Below, one piece after another: positions 12,573 through 24,226 of a stretch of 64,000 nucleotides of DNA. Source of the DNA: Hordeum vulgare subsp. vulgare (Eukaryota > Streptophyta > Magnoliopsida > Poales > Poaceae); assembly GCF_904849725.1 (NCBI RefSeq), contig NC_058524.1, forward strand, positions 493,026,263-493,090,262, written 5' to 3'. The notes below the pieces were generated by a model. That model searched no databases, was not told where the DNA came from, and saw only the letters and a list, made by a program, of their open reading frames with translations. Made by a program: the position numbers and the translations under genes. Each line of letters begins with the position of its first letter. Position 1 is the stretch's first letter.

Positions 12573-12839
12573 CTACGATCGAGATTCAATAAACCATTGA
12601 AGGTGATTATTCAAGCAAATAGAGTAACCATTATTCTCTTTAAATGAATAATCGTATTGCAATAAACACGATCCAATCATGTTCATGCTTAACGCAAGCA
12701 CCAAATAACAATTATTTAGGTTTAACATCAATCCCGATGGTAGAGGGAGCGTGCGACGTTTGATCATATCAACCTTGGAAACACTTCCAACATGTATCGT
12801 CACCTCGCCTTTAGCTAGTCTCCATTTATGCCATAGCAT
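12573..12839 (-). pseudogene. Copia protease / pre-integrase fragment
   Basis: The minus-strand frame contains LAKGEVTIHVGSVSKVDM, then a LPSGLMLNLNNCYLV stretch and ALSMNMIGSCL. This corresponds to the region after the copia protease DTG motif and into the gag-pre-integrase segment. The catalytic Asp region itself is not readable in this frame. Confidence 0.75.
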
Positions 12840-12949
12840 TCATTTCGTGTTACTAATCACTTAGCAACCGAATCGGTATCCAATACCCTCGTGCTACTAG
12901 GAGTACTAGTAAAGTACACATCAGCATCATGTATATCAAATATACTTCT

Positions 12950-13500
12950 TTCGACTTTTGCCAGCCTTCTTATCTACCAAGTATCTAGAGTTGCTCCGCC
13001 TCAGTGGCCATTCCCCTCATAACAGAAGCACTTAGTCCCGGGCTTGTGTTTAATCTGGGGTCTCTTCATTAGTGCAGCAATTGCTTTGCCGTTTCATGAA
13101 GTATCCCTTCTAGCCCTTGCCTTTCTCAAAACTTAGTGGTTTTACTAACCATCAACTATTGATGCTCCTTCTTGATTTCTACTTTCGCAGTGTCAAACAT
13201 CGCGAATCGCTCAAGGATCATTGTATCTATCCTTGATATGTTATAGTTCATCACAAATCTCTCACAGCTTGGTTGCAGTGAGTTTGGAGAACCATCACTA
13301 TCTTATCTGGAAGATCAACTCCCACTTGATTCAAGCGATTGTCGTACTCAGATAATCTGAGCATACGCTCAACGATTGAGCTTTTCTCCTTTACTTCGTG
13401 GACAAAGAATCTTGTCGGAGGTCTCATACCTCTTAACAAGGGCACAAGCATGAAATCACAATTTCATCTCTTTAGAACATCTCTTATGTTCCGTGACGTT
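12950..13500 (-). pseudogene. Copia gag C-terminus with zinc knuckle, broken
   Basis: On the minus strand a gag stretch (TRFFVHEVKEKSSIVERMLR, then NQVGVDLPDKIV) at 13251-13451 is followed by a decayed CCHC knuckle near 12990-13030. The knuckle keeps a CF.Y core and a GH but carries a stop after the His. This is the copia gag/nucleocapsid region; upstream gag sequence is too decayed to translate. Confidence 0.7.
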
Positions 13501-15002
13501 TCAAAACGTCTTCGGCGCCTTTCTTTTAAGCCATTAAGTATTTTGTACTGAACTATCGTGTAGTCATCAGAAACGTGTATGTCGAATGTTCACAACATCT
13601 ACAGACGACGCTTGAGGTGCAGCACACCGAGTGGTGCATTAAGGACATAAGCCTTCTGCGCAGCAACGAGGACAATCCTCGGTTTTACAGACTTAGTCTG
13701 CAAAGTTTGCTACTATCAACTTTCAACTAAATTTTCTCTAGGAACATATAAAAACAGTAGAGCTATAGCGCAAGTTACATCGTAATTCGCAAAGACCATT
13801 AGACTATGTTCATGACAATTATTTCAATTAATCATATTACTTAAGAACTCCCACTCAAAAAGTACATCTCTCTAGTCATTTGAGTGGTACATGATCCAAA
13901 TCCACTATCTCAAGTCCGATCATCACGTGAGTCGAGAATAGTTTTAGTGGTAAGCATCTCTATGCTAATCATATCAACTATACGATTCATGCTCAACCTT
14001 TCGGTCTCATGTGTTCCGAGGCCATGTCTGCACATGCTAGGCTCGTCAAACTTAACCCAAGTGTTCCGCGTGTGCAACTGTTTTGCACCCGTTGTATGTG
14101 AACGTTGAGTCTATCACACCCGATCATCACGTGGTGTCTCGAAACGAAGAACTGTCGCAACGGTGCACAGTCGGGGAGAACACAATTTCGTCTTGAAATT
14201 TTAGTGAGAGATCACCTCATAATGCTACCGTCGTTCTAAGCAAGATAAGGTGCATAAAGGATTAACATCACATGCAATTCATAAGTGACATGATATGGCC
14301 ATCATCATGTGCTTCTTGATCTCCATCACTAAAGCACCGGCACGATCTTCTTGTCACCGGCGTCACACCATGATCTCCATCATCATGATCTCCATCAACG
14401 TGTCGCCATCGGGGTTGTCATGCTACTCATGCTATTACTACTAAATCTACGTCCTAGCAATATAGTAAACGCATCTACAAGCACAAACGTTAGTTTAAAG
14501 ACAACCCTATGGCTCCTGCCGGTTGTCGTACCATCGACGTGCAAGTCGATATTAACTATTACAACATGATCATCTCATACATCCAATATATCACATCACA
14601 TCATTGGCCATATCACATCACAAGCATACCCTGCAAAAACAAGTTAGACGTCCTCTAATTGTTGTTGCATGTTTTACGTGGTGACCATGGGTATCTAGTA
14701 GGATCGCATCTTACTTACGCAAACACCACAACGGAGATATATGAATTGCTATTTAACCTCATCCAAGGACCTCCTCTGTCAAATCCGATTCAACTAAAGT
14801 TGGAGAAACTGACACTCGCCGGTCATCTTTGAGCAACGGAGTTACTCGTAGCGATGAAACCAGTCTCTCGTAAGCATACGAGTAATGTCGGTCCGAGCCG
14901 CTTCGATCCAACAATACCGCGGAATCAAGAAACTAAGGAGGGCAGCAAAACGCACATCACCGCCCACAAAAACTTTTGTGTTCTACTCGAGAAGACATCT
15001 AC

Positions 15003-15027
15003 GCATTAACCTAGCTCATGATGCCAC
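15003..15027 (-). promoter_or_regulatory. Primer-binding-site region of the Angela-like element
   Basis: Immediately inside the 5' LTR the minus strand reads AGTGGCATCATGAGCTAGG. It resembles the TGGTATCAGAGC-type initiator-Met tRNA site of copia elements with substitutions, and its position is right. Confidence 0.55.
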
Positions 15028-16852
15028 TATTGGGGAACGTCGCATGCAAAACAAAAAAATTCCTACGCGCACGAAGACCTATCATGGTGATGTCCATCTA
15101 CGAGAGGGGATTTCCGATATACGTACCCTTGTAGATCGCACAGCAGAAGCGTTAGTGAACGCGGTTGATGTAGTGGCACGTCCTCACGTCCCTCGATCCG
15201 CCCCGCGAACCGTCCCACGAACCGTCCCGCGATCCGTCCCACGATCCGCTCCGATCTAGTGCCGAACGGACGGCACCTCCGCGTTCAGCACACGTACAGC
15301 TCGACGATGATCTCGGCCTTCTTGATCCAGCAAGAGAGATGGAGAGGTAGATGAGTTCTCTGGCAGCGTGACGGCGCTCCGGAGGTTGGTGGTGATCTAA
15401 TCTCAGCAGGGCTCCGCCCGAGCTCCGCAGAAACGCGATCTACAGGTAAAAACAGTAGAGGTATGTGGTCGGGCTGCCTTGAAAAGTTGTCTCAAATCTG
15501 CCCTAATAGCTCCATATATATAGGAGGAGGGTAGGGCAGGCTTGCCTTGAGGCTCAAGGAGCCCCAAGGGCTGCGCCACCAAGGGAGGAGGAGTCCTCCT
15601 CCAATCCTAGTCCAACTAGGATTGGAAGGTGGAGTCCTTCTCTCTTTTCCCACCTTTCCTTTTTTTTCTCTTCTTTTGGTTTTTCTTTCTCTTGCGCAAG
15701 ACAGCCTTGGGCTTACCCCACCTACTTGGTGCGCCACCCCCAAGGTCCTTGGGCCCTCCCGGGTGGGTGGCCCCACCTCCCGGTGACGATCCAGAACCCA
15801 TTCGTCATTCCCGGTACATTACCGGTAATGCCCGAAAACCTTCCGGTAACCAAATGAAGTCATCCTATATATCAATCTTCGTTTCCGGACCATTCCGGAA
15901 ACCCTCGTGACGTCTGTGATCTCATCCGGGACTCCGAACAACATTCGGTAACCAACCATATAACTCAAACACGCATAAAACAACGTCGAACCTTAAGTGT
16001 GCAGACCTTGCGGGTTCGAGAACTATGTAGACATGACCTGAGTGACTCCTCGGTCAATATCCAATAGCGGGACCTGGATTCCCATATTGGATCCTACATA
16101 TTCTATGAAGATCTTATCGTTTGAACGTCAGTGCCACCGATTCATATAATCCCGTATGTCATTCCCTTTGTCCTTCGGTATGTTACTTGCCCGAGATTCG
16201 ATCGTCAGTATCCGCATACCTATTTCAATCTCGTTTACCGGCAAGTCTCTTTACTCGTTCCGTAATACAAGATCCCTCAACTTACACTAAGTCACATTGC
16301 TTGCAGGGCTTGTGTGATGTTGTATTACCGAGTGGGCCCCGAGATACCTCTCCGTCACACGGAGTGACAAATCTCAGTCTCGATACATACTAACTCAAGG
16401 AACACCTTCGGAGATACCTTTAGCGCATATTTATAGTCACCCAATTACGTTGCGACGTTTGATACACACAAAGCATTCCTCCGGTGTCAGTGAGTTATAT
16501 GATCTCATGGTCATAGGAACAAATAATTGACACGCAGAAAACAGTAGCAACAAAATGACACGATCAACATGCTACGTCCATTAGTTTGGGTCTAGTCCAT
16601 CACATGATTCTCCTAATGATGTGATCCTGTTATCAAGTGACAACACTTGCCTATGGTCAGGAAACCTTGACCATCTTTGATCAACGAGCTAGTCAACTAG
16701 AGGATTACTAGGGACAGTGTTTTGTCTATGTATCCACACATGCACTGTGTTTCCAATCAATACAATTATAGCATGGATAATAAACTATTATCATGAACTA
16801 AGAAATATAATAATAACTAATTTATTATTGCCTTTAGGGCATATTTCCAACA
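15028..16852 (-). repeat. 5' LTR of the Angela-like element (intact length)
   Basis: This is an uninterrupted 1825-bp LTR bounded by the element's TGTTGG/CCAACA-type ends. By-eye comparison of the ~1.34 kb shared with 8713-10049 gives on the order of 30 differences, so a fairly recent insertion relative to the state of its interior. Confidence 0.93.
15509..15526 (-). promoter_or_regulatory. TATA box of the Angela-like 5' LTR
   Basis: The minus strand reads CCTCCTATATATATGGAGC, a TATA element at the position where the BARE/Angela family promoter is known to lie. The equivalent site in the other LTR is where the Sukkula-type LTR inserted. Confidence 0.6.
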
Positions 16853-16857
16853 ACCAA

Positions 16858-17140
16858 CCCAAGTCACCTACACAACATCACACATTCTCCTCCCGAGGCT
16901 CGCCCTCAACGCCAGACATGTCATCACATGTCATACGCTTCAAAGTGGACACGTAGATCTTTCCAATTGAGCAACACACGTGTATAGGGTGCACACTGGT
17001 GAACTTCCTAATCAATAGTACCTCCATCGGGGGACACCTCGGTACATCCAACTCCTCCGGATACACACCTCAAGCTCTTTGTGTTTGATGAATTGACCGA
17101 TCAGTTTTGTTATATTCCTTTGGTCATTTGTAGGTTACCG
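16858..17140. other. Flank of the Copia insertion, upstream of the Harbinger fragment
   Basis: No coding match is seen. It lies directly upstream of the transposase start and may be its 5' untranslated or intron sequence; the base before the start context (TTTGTAG) resembles a splice acceptor. Confidence 0.3.
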
Positions 17141-17385
17141 ATGGATTCATCGTGGAATGGTAGCTATGGAAACACGGACTGTGATGAATTCATATATAAA
17201 GAGTTCATCAGGTCATCAGATTCGTACGACGAAGATGTTGAACTTATGACGATGATGAGAATCCAAGAAGAAGTGGAGAAGGAAGAGGAGCATGTATGAA
17301 CTTCAAGCATTCAATAAATTGTTGGAGAGTTATTCCTTGTGACAAGGTCACCGGTGCACGGCTCTTGTTCATGTACTTCTTTTTT
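17141..17385 (+). pseudogene. PIF/Harbinger transposase N-terminal fragment
   Basis: From ATG at 17141 the frame gives MDSSWNGSYGNTDCDEFIYK, then an acidic stretch ending RIQEEVEKEEEHV. After a one-base deletion (TTG reduced to TG at 17297-17298) the next frame gives a stretch with NFK, RVIPCDKVTGARLLFMYFF. This is the conserved N-terminus of plant PIF/Harbinger DDE transposases (HVLNFKGSIKG...RLL.DYF type), which normally continues with the catalytic domain. Here the match stops at a T-run where a LINE remnant begins. The fragment is non-functional because of the frameshift and truncation. Confidence 0.8.
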
Positions 17386-18080
17386 TGACTATGTACTCCA
17401 ACACAACAACCTCATATCTCTTTCTTCAACTAAATAAAAGTGGTAGTACAAATAATACGAGAACAGGAGGGGTGAGGGGAGTAAGTAACAACAACATACA
17501 TACCTAACAACACTAAGGAAGGGATGCAACCCAATCTAGTAATTTATCCTTATATTTGCATTTAATTCTCTGAGAAAGAAGGGTGATGTCATGAATGAAC
17601 TTGTGTCACCAATCCCTGAGAATCCAGATATTCCAAGCAGCTACAAACACCACCTGAGTAAAGAAAGGTTTATCAAAACATCGTCGAGCTTCCAAAGCAA
17701 TTTGATATGTTCACTCACTGGGGTGAGCATACCAAGATATGCCCAAGTAATTTCAGACACGTTGGCTAAACATACATAAGAAGAAGTGGTGTCAGAGGTC
17801 CTCATGCACTAAGGCATGACACACCACACAAGTGTTATCCCCAACATTAGAGTAACTAAATTGCATCATATCTCTTGTGTTCAGCCGATCTACTAAGAGA
17901 AGTCAATAAAAAACCTTTAATTTCATTCTGCAAAGGCATCTCCAGATCCATTTGAAGATTGAGTCAGAATTAATGTGCCTGTGAGCGAAAACGTAAAGGT
18001 TTTGGACATGAAATCTCGAGATTTAGAAGGCCAACACCATAAATCCTTAAAAAGTTCATCAATATGGACATGTGATAGAA
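17380..18080 (-). pseudogene. LINE remnant with RT zinc-binding (zf-RVT) domain
   Basis: The minus strand begins near 18070 with KDLWCWPSKSRDF. After a frameshift it reads FKWIWRCLCRMKLKVFYWLL, VDRLNTRDMM, NVGDNTCVVCHALVHED. This is the zinc-binding domain (W.LL..RL.TRD, then a Cys/His cluster) that follows reverse transcriptase in plant LINEs. The C-terminal stretch continues to about 17530 with further stops. An A-run (plus-strand T-run at 17380-17386) marks the likely 3' end, inside the Harbinger transposase. The RT domain itself is missing, as in 5'-truncated LINE insertions. Confidence 0.78.
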
Positions 18081-18324
18081 TAATCACAATGGATCAAACG
18101 TACCATGAATGTTTCTTTTGACGTCGACTCGGATGAGCAGATATTTGTTCTTGTGTGTAGTGGCGGTTGTGGACAAGGTTGCTCTCTCTCTCTCTCTCTC
18201 TCTTGCGAAGCTGTTGGGCCCCCAAGTGCAAGAGTTTATACCAAGCAACAGTTCCCCTTAAGTGACCTCGAGATTTATCAAATCCATGAGAGCTACACGA
18301 TTATGGTCAATGCTTGTTACCTGC
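18081..18324. other. Unassigned sequence before the Gypsy LTR, with (CT)11
   Basis: It contains a (CT)11 microsatellite at 18182-18203 and then ~120 bases (GTTGGGCCCCCAAGTGCAAG onward) that look like a fragment of another LTR but were not identified. No gene is seen. Confidence 0.35.
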
Positions 18325-18634
18325 TGATAACCCACAAGTATAGGGGATCGCAACAGTTTTCGAGGGTAGAGTATTCAACCCAAATTTGTTGATTCGACAC
18401 AAGGGGAAGCAAAAGAATATTCTCGAGTATTAGCAGTTGAGTTGTCAATTCAACCACACCTGAAAGACTTAGTATCTGCAGCAAAGTTTCAGTAGCAAAG
18501 TAGTGTGATAGTAACGGTAGCAGCAGTAACAGTAGCAGCAGTGACAGCAGTAGCAGCAAAGTAACGTAGCAAGGACCAGTAGGAAAAACTCGTAGGCATT
18601 GGATCGGTGATGGATAATTATGCCGGGTGACATT

Positions 18635-20193
18635 TGCTGCTAGCTACGCCTATAGGGATTTCCTTGGCAAATATGCAAAGGATTCCCCCGCGGCCTTGGA
18701 GCCTTGCGTTGGTGTTCCCTTGAAGAGGAAAGGGTAATGTAGCACAGCGGCGGTAAGTATTTCCCTCAGTTTGAGAACCAAGGTATCAATGCAGTAGGAG
18801 GATCGCGTCAAGTCACAAGTACCTGCACAAACACAAAGAGCTTGCACCCAACGCTATGAAGGGGTTGTCAATCCCTTATAGATTGTTTGCAAAGTGAGAA
18901 CTGAAAGCAAAAAGTAAACAAATCACAGTAAAAGTAAAAGCTGAGATGATAATTGTGAATAGACCCGGGGGCCGTAGTGTTCACTAGAGGCTTCTCTCAT
19001 GAAAGCAAGTAGACGGTGGGTGAACGAATTACTGTCGAGCAATTGATAGAACCGCGCAAAGTCATGACGTTATCTATGGCAATGATCGTACATATAGGCA
19101 TCACGACCAAAACAAGTAGACCGATACTTTCTGCATCTACTACTATTACTCCACACGTCGACCGCTATCCAGCATGCATCTAGTGTATTGAGTTCATAAG
19201 AACAGAGTAACGCCTTAAGCAAGATGACATGATGTAGATGGACAATCTCAAATCTATGATGAAAGCCCATCTTGTTACCCTTGATGGCAACAACACGATG
19301 TGTGCCTTGCTGCCCCTTCTGTCACTGGGAAAGGTCACCGCACGGTATGAACCCAAAACCGAGCACTTCTCCCATTGCAAGAATCATAGATCTAGTTGGC
19401 CAAACAAAACCCAAGACTCAGAGAGACTTACAAGGATATCAAATCATGCATATAAGAAATCAGCAAAGACTCAAATATAATTCATAGATAATCCGATCAC
19501 AAATCCACAATTCATCGGATCTCGACAAACACACCGCCAAAGAGCATTAGATCGGATAGATCTCCATGAAGATCATGGAGAACTTTGTATTGAAGATCCA
19601 AGAGAGAGAAGAAGCCATCTAGCTACTAACTACGGACCCGTAGGTCTGAAGTGGACTACTCACGAGTCATTGGAGAGGCAATGATGTTGATGTAGAAGCC
19701 CTTCGGCTCCAAAGTCCCCTCCGGCAGGGCACCGGGAAGGGTCTGCCGATGAGATCTCGCGGAAACGGAAGCTTGCGGTGGCGGAAAAGTGTTTTCGTGG
19801 ACGCCCTTATTTTTTCTGGGATTTTAGGGAATATATAGGCCAAAGAGCTAGGGCAGGGGAGCGCAAAGGAGGCCACAAGCATGGTAGCCGCGGCCCCCCT
19901 GGCCGCGTCTACACGGCTTGTCGGCTCCCTGTGGGCCTCCTGCCTTGGCCCTCAAGTCCCCCGATCTTCTTCTGTTCTGGAAAAATTCATTTCGGGGATT
20001 TCATTCCGTTTGGACTCCGTTCCAAAATCAGATCTGAAAAGAGTCAAAAACACAGAAAAAACAGGAACTAGCACTTGGCACTGAATTAATAAGTTAGTCC
20101 CAAAAAAGATATAAAAGGTATATAAAACATCCAAAGTTGACAAGATAACAACATGAAACCATCAAAATTTATAGATACGTTTGAGACGTATCA
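18635..20193 (-). mobile_element. Solo LTR of a second Gypsy family (1559 bp)
   Basis: On the minus strand it starts TGATACGTCTCAAACGTATC and ends GCGTAGCTAGCAGCA, giving TG...CA ends. A perfect 5-bp TSD, ACATT, lies at 18630-18634 and 20194-20198. It contains the stretch GTTCTCAAACTGAGGGAAAT that recurs in Triticeae Gypsy LTRs, but I do not assign a firm family name. No partner LTR or interior is in the window. Confidence 0.9.
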
Positions 20194-21154
20194 ACATTCA
20201 TCATGCAACAGTTATAACATGGGGACATATGTAACTAGCTCCAGTTCATCAATGTAATGTAGGCCAACATTCCGTATATATAGTCATTCGTGCTTATGGA
20301 AAAGAACTTGCATGACATCTATTGTCCATCCCTCCCGTGGCAGCGGGGTCCAAATGGAAAGTACGGGATATTAAGGTTCTCATTTTAATAGAGAACCGGA
20401 ACAAAGCATTAGTACTTAGTGAATACATGAACTCCTCATACTATGGTATCTCCCGGAGTGGTTCTGTCTAATGCACTCCGGGGTTGCCGGGTCATAACAC
20501 ATAGTAGGTGACTACAACTTGCAAGATAGGATCAAGAACACACAAATATTGATCGAAACATAATAGGTTCAGATCTGAAATCATGGCACTCGGGCCCTAG
20601 TGACAAGCATTAAGCATAGCAAAGTAGTAGCAACATCAATCTCAGAACATAGTGGATACTAGGGATCAATCCCCATCAAAACTAACTCGACTACATGATA
20701 GATCTCATCCAACCCATCACCATCCAGCAAGCCTACGATGAGATTACTCACGAAGGATGAAGAGCATCATGGAATTGGCGATGAAGGATGGTTGATGATG
20801 ACGAAGGCGTCGATTCCCCCTCTCCGGAGCCCAGAACGGACTCCAGATCTACCCTCTAGAGGAAGAACAGGTGGTGGCGGCGGCTCCATATCGTAAAATG
20901 CGATGAACTCTTCTCCTTGATTTTTTTCTGGGCGAAAGGGACTAAATAGAGCTGGAGTTGGAGGCGGCGGAGCCCCGAGGGCAATACAAGCCTGCCAGGC
21001 GCAGCCAGGGGGCGCCTCCTGGGCTTGTGGGCTCCTCGCTCCACGTCTCCGGTTGATTCTTGCGCCAGTATTTTTTATATATTCCACAAAAAATCCTCGT
21101 AAATTTCCAGGTCATTTCGAGAACTTTTATTTCTGCGCAAAAAAAACACCATGG

Positions 21155-22461
21155 TGATAACCCACAAGTATAGGGGATTGCAACAGTTTTCGAGGGTAGA
21201 GTATTCAACCCAAATTTATTGATTCGACTCAAGGGGAAGCCAGAGAATATTCTCAAGTATTAGCAGTTGAGTTGTCAATTCAACCACACCTGAAAGATTT
21301 AGTGTCTGCAGCAAAGTATCAGTAGCAAGGTAGTATGAAAAGACTCGTAGGCATTGGATCAGTGATGGATGATTATGCCGGATGCTATTCATCATGTAAC
21401 ACCTATAACACAGAGAGATAAATAACTAGCTCCAGTTCGTCAATGTAATGTAGGCATGTATTCCATATGTAGTCATACGCGCTTACGGAAAAGAACTTGC
21501 ATGAAATCTATTGTTCATCCCTCCCGTGGCAGCGAGGTCCTAATGGAAACTACGGGATATTAAGGTTCTCCTTTTAATAAAGAATCGGACCAACGCATTA
21601 AGACATGGTGAATACATGAACTCCTCATACTATGGGCATCTCCGGGAGTGGTTCCGGCTGTTGTCACTCCGGGGTTGCCGGGTCATAACACATAGTAGGT
21701 GACTACAACTTGCAAGATAGGATCAAGAGCACACATATATTGGCGAGAACATAATAGGTTCAGATCTGAGATCATGTTACTCGGGCCCTAGTGACAAGCA
21801 TTAAGCATGGCAAAGTAGTAGCAACTTCAATCTCAGAACATGGTGGATACCAGGGATCAATTCCCGTCAAAACTAACTCGATTACATGATAGATCTCATC
21901 CAACCCATCACCGTCCAGCAAGCCTACGATGAGATTACTCACGAACGGTGAAGAGCATCATGGAATTGGCGATGAAGGAAGGTTGATGATGACGATGGCG
22001 ATGATTTCCCCTCTACGGAGTCCAAAACGGACTCCAGATCTGCCCTCCAGATGAAGAACAGGAGGTGGCGGCGCCTCCGTATCGTAAAACGCGATGAACT
22101 CTTCTCCTTGATTTTTTCCGGGCGAGACGGACTAAATAGAGCTGGATTTGGAGGCAGTGGAGCGTCGTGGGCTCCTCAAGCCTGCCAGGCGCGGCTAGGG
22201 GGCCCGTGCCTGGTGGGCTTGTGGGCTCACGGCTCCACTTCCTCCGTTGATTCCTACGCCAGTATTTTTTATATATTCGAGAAAAATTCTCCGTAAATTT
22301 TCAGGTCATTCCGAGAACTTTTATTTCTGCGCAAAAACAACACCATGGCAATTCTGCTGAAAACAGCGTTAGTCCGGGTTAGTTCCATTCAAATCATGCA
22401 AACTAGAGTCCAAAACAAGGGCAAAAGAGTTCGAAAAAGTAGATACGACGGAGACGTATCA
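21155..22461 (-). repeat. 3' LTR of Gypsy 1
   Basis: The minus strand reads TGATACGTCTCCGTCGTATC at its start and CTATACTTGTGGGTTATCA at its end. It has the same length as its partner LTR. Confidence 0.93.
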
Positions 22462-24148
22462 AGTCCCCCAAGCTTAAAGCCTTGCTTGTCCTCAAGCAAT
22501 TCAGTTGACAAACTGAAAGAGACAAAAGAAAAACTTTTACGAACTCTGTTTGATCTTGTTGTTGCAACTATGTCTAACTCATAACCAGAATTTCAGCAAG
22601 ATCACAAGCTAACCACGAAAGCAAATGACATCCAGGTCTCACGGTAAACTCATATCAATGGCATAATCAACTAGCGAGCAAATAATAATAAGACTCAAAC
22701 GTCAACACTTCAATCAAAACAATCAAGAAGCAGTACGAACAGATAATAATTTTGGGTGGCATGCTTTCATTGGCAACACAATGACTAAGAGTTCTCACCA
22801 TCTTCCACGCTACACATGCTATAGGCGGTTCCCAAACAGAAAAGTAAAGTTTTGACTCCCCCACCACCAATCAATCACACTCCACGACTAGCCGAATACT
22901 CGGGTGTCGTCCATACTAGCATCAATCCAGGGGAGTTTTGTTTGCAATTATCTTTTCGATTTGAGCATGGAACTGGGCATTCCAATTACCGGCCCCTTTC
23001 TCGTGAATGATAGTGAATAAACACATATCGAGGATAACACGCCTAGAATGGAAGATACTGAGAGCCCCCTGTCACCACATGAGCGGTCCGGGCATGCAAA
23101 ACAGATTATTTCTTGAAGGTTTAGAGAGTGGCACATGCAAATTTACTTGGAACGGCAGGTAGATACCGCATATAGGTAGGTATGGTGGACTCATATGGAA
23201 CAACTTTGGGTTTATGGGAGTGGATGCACAAGCAGTATTCCCGCTTAGTACAAGTGAAGGCTAGCAAAAGCATGGGCAGCGACCAACTAGAGAGCGACAA
23301 GAGTCATCAAAATGCATTGAGATTAACCAATATTGAGTGCAAGCATGAGTAGGAAATAAATCACCATGAACATGAATATCATAGAGGTATGTTGATTTTG
23401 TTTCAACTACATGCGTGAACATGCGCCAAGTCAAGCCACTTGAATCATTCAAAGGAGGATACCATCCTATCATACTACATCATAGTCATCTCAAAATTCA
23501 TGTAGTCAACCAAGGCAAACCATTATAAGCTCCTAGCTAATTAAGCATGGCATCAGAAACTATGATCTCTAAATTGTCATTGCAAACATGTTTCTCTCAC
23601 AACAAAGCTGAATCAGGAACAATGAGCTAGTCATATTTACAAAAACAAAATAGATCGAGTTAATACCAGCTTTTCCAGGCTCAGTCACTTCATCATATAT
23701 CGTCATTATTGCCTTTCACTTGCACGACCGAACGATGTGAACAATAATAAGAGTGCTCGTGCATTGGACTAAAGCTGGAATCTGCAGGCAAACACAAAGG
23801 AGTAGACAAAGTAATATGGCTCTTTGACAGATAAACAGATATGCATGCGAGAGCCACTAAACATTGTAACCATGGTCTTCTACCTAGACCCAAAGAAATA
23901 GAAAAATATTTACACGGGAAACCTCCCAACAAACAAAAGAAGAAAAAGAAAATATTTTTGGGTTTTCTCAAACTAGACAGACACACGAAAAGAGAACGAG
24001 AAAAAGAAAAAAAAAACTAGCATGGATGATACAATGGCAAAGTGTGAACACCGACGAACAAAGTGAAAGCATAAGCAATAATGTAAAGTCGGTGAGAAAC
24101 ACGTACTCCCCCAAGCTTAGGCTTTTGGCCTATGTTGGTCTACTCCCA
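22462..24148 (-). other. Gypsy 1 non-coding 3' region with polypurine tract
   Basis: The polypurine tract (CTTGGGGGACT on the minus strand) lies at 22462-22475, next to the 3' LTR. The rest has no open frame of interest and is closely matched, block for block, by 30013-31972 in Gypsy 2 apart from an extra ~300 bases there (around 30280-30570). Confidence 0.75.
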
Positions 24149-24226
24149 AGGAGAGAAATAACCAGCTCTGGGGTACTCCGGAGTGGACTGAGGATGCCAC
24201 TGCTGTGTGAGCTCCTCTCGCTCCCA

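Larger units (their letters stand above)
10050..15027 (-). pseudogene. Decayed copia gag-pol interior
   Basis: This is the interior of the Angela-like element. Fragments of gag, zinc knuckle, protease, integrase C-terminus and RT can be read in copia order. They sit in different frames with many stops, and no frame exceeds about 94 codons. Over the RNase H and RT part (10100-11400) only DNA-level similarity to the second Copia copy is visible, for example the RT stretch at about 10905-11020 beside its counterpart near 53330-53430. No functional polyprotein can come from this copy, and mobilisation would have needed another element's proteins. Confidence 0.85.
3263..16852 (-). mobile_element. 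Angela-like Ty1/copia retrotransposon, complete, with nested insertion
   Basis: Two LTRs of about 1.82 kb in the same orientation bound a 4.98 kb interior. In element orientation the LTR runs TGTTGGAAATATGCCC...CGACGTTCCCCAATA. The element is flanked by a perfect 5-bp TSD, ACCAA (3258-3262 and 16853-16857), so these LTRs belong to one insertion. The interior reads gag, zinc knuckle, protease, integrase and RT from right to left, the copia order on the minus strand. Its frames are broken throughout. The left (3') LTR is interrupted by a solo LTR of another family. The name Angela is from memory of the Triticeae families; BARE and WIS are close relatives. Confidence 0.93.

Noticed and set aside
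18495..18560. GTAGCAGCA-type tract that could be taken for a CRISPR-like or satellite array
   Set aside because: It is a short imperfect triplet-rich tract belonging to the Gypsy LTR, also present at 36760-36810; no spacers and wrong kind of genome.
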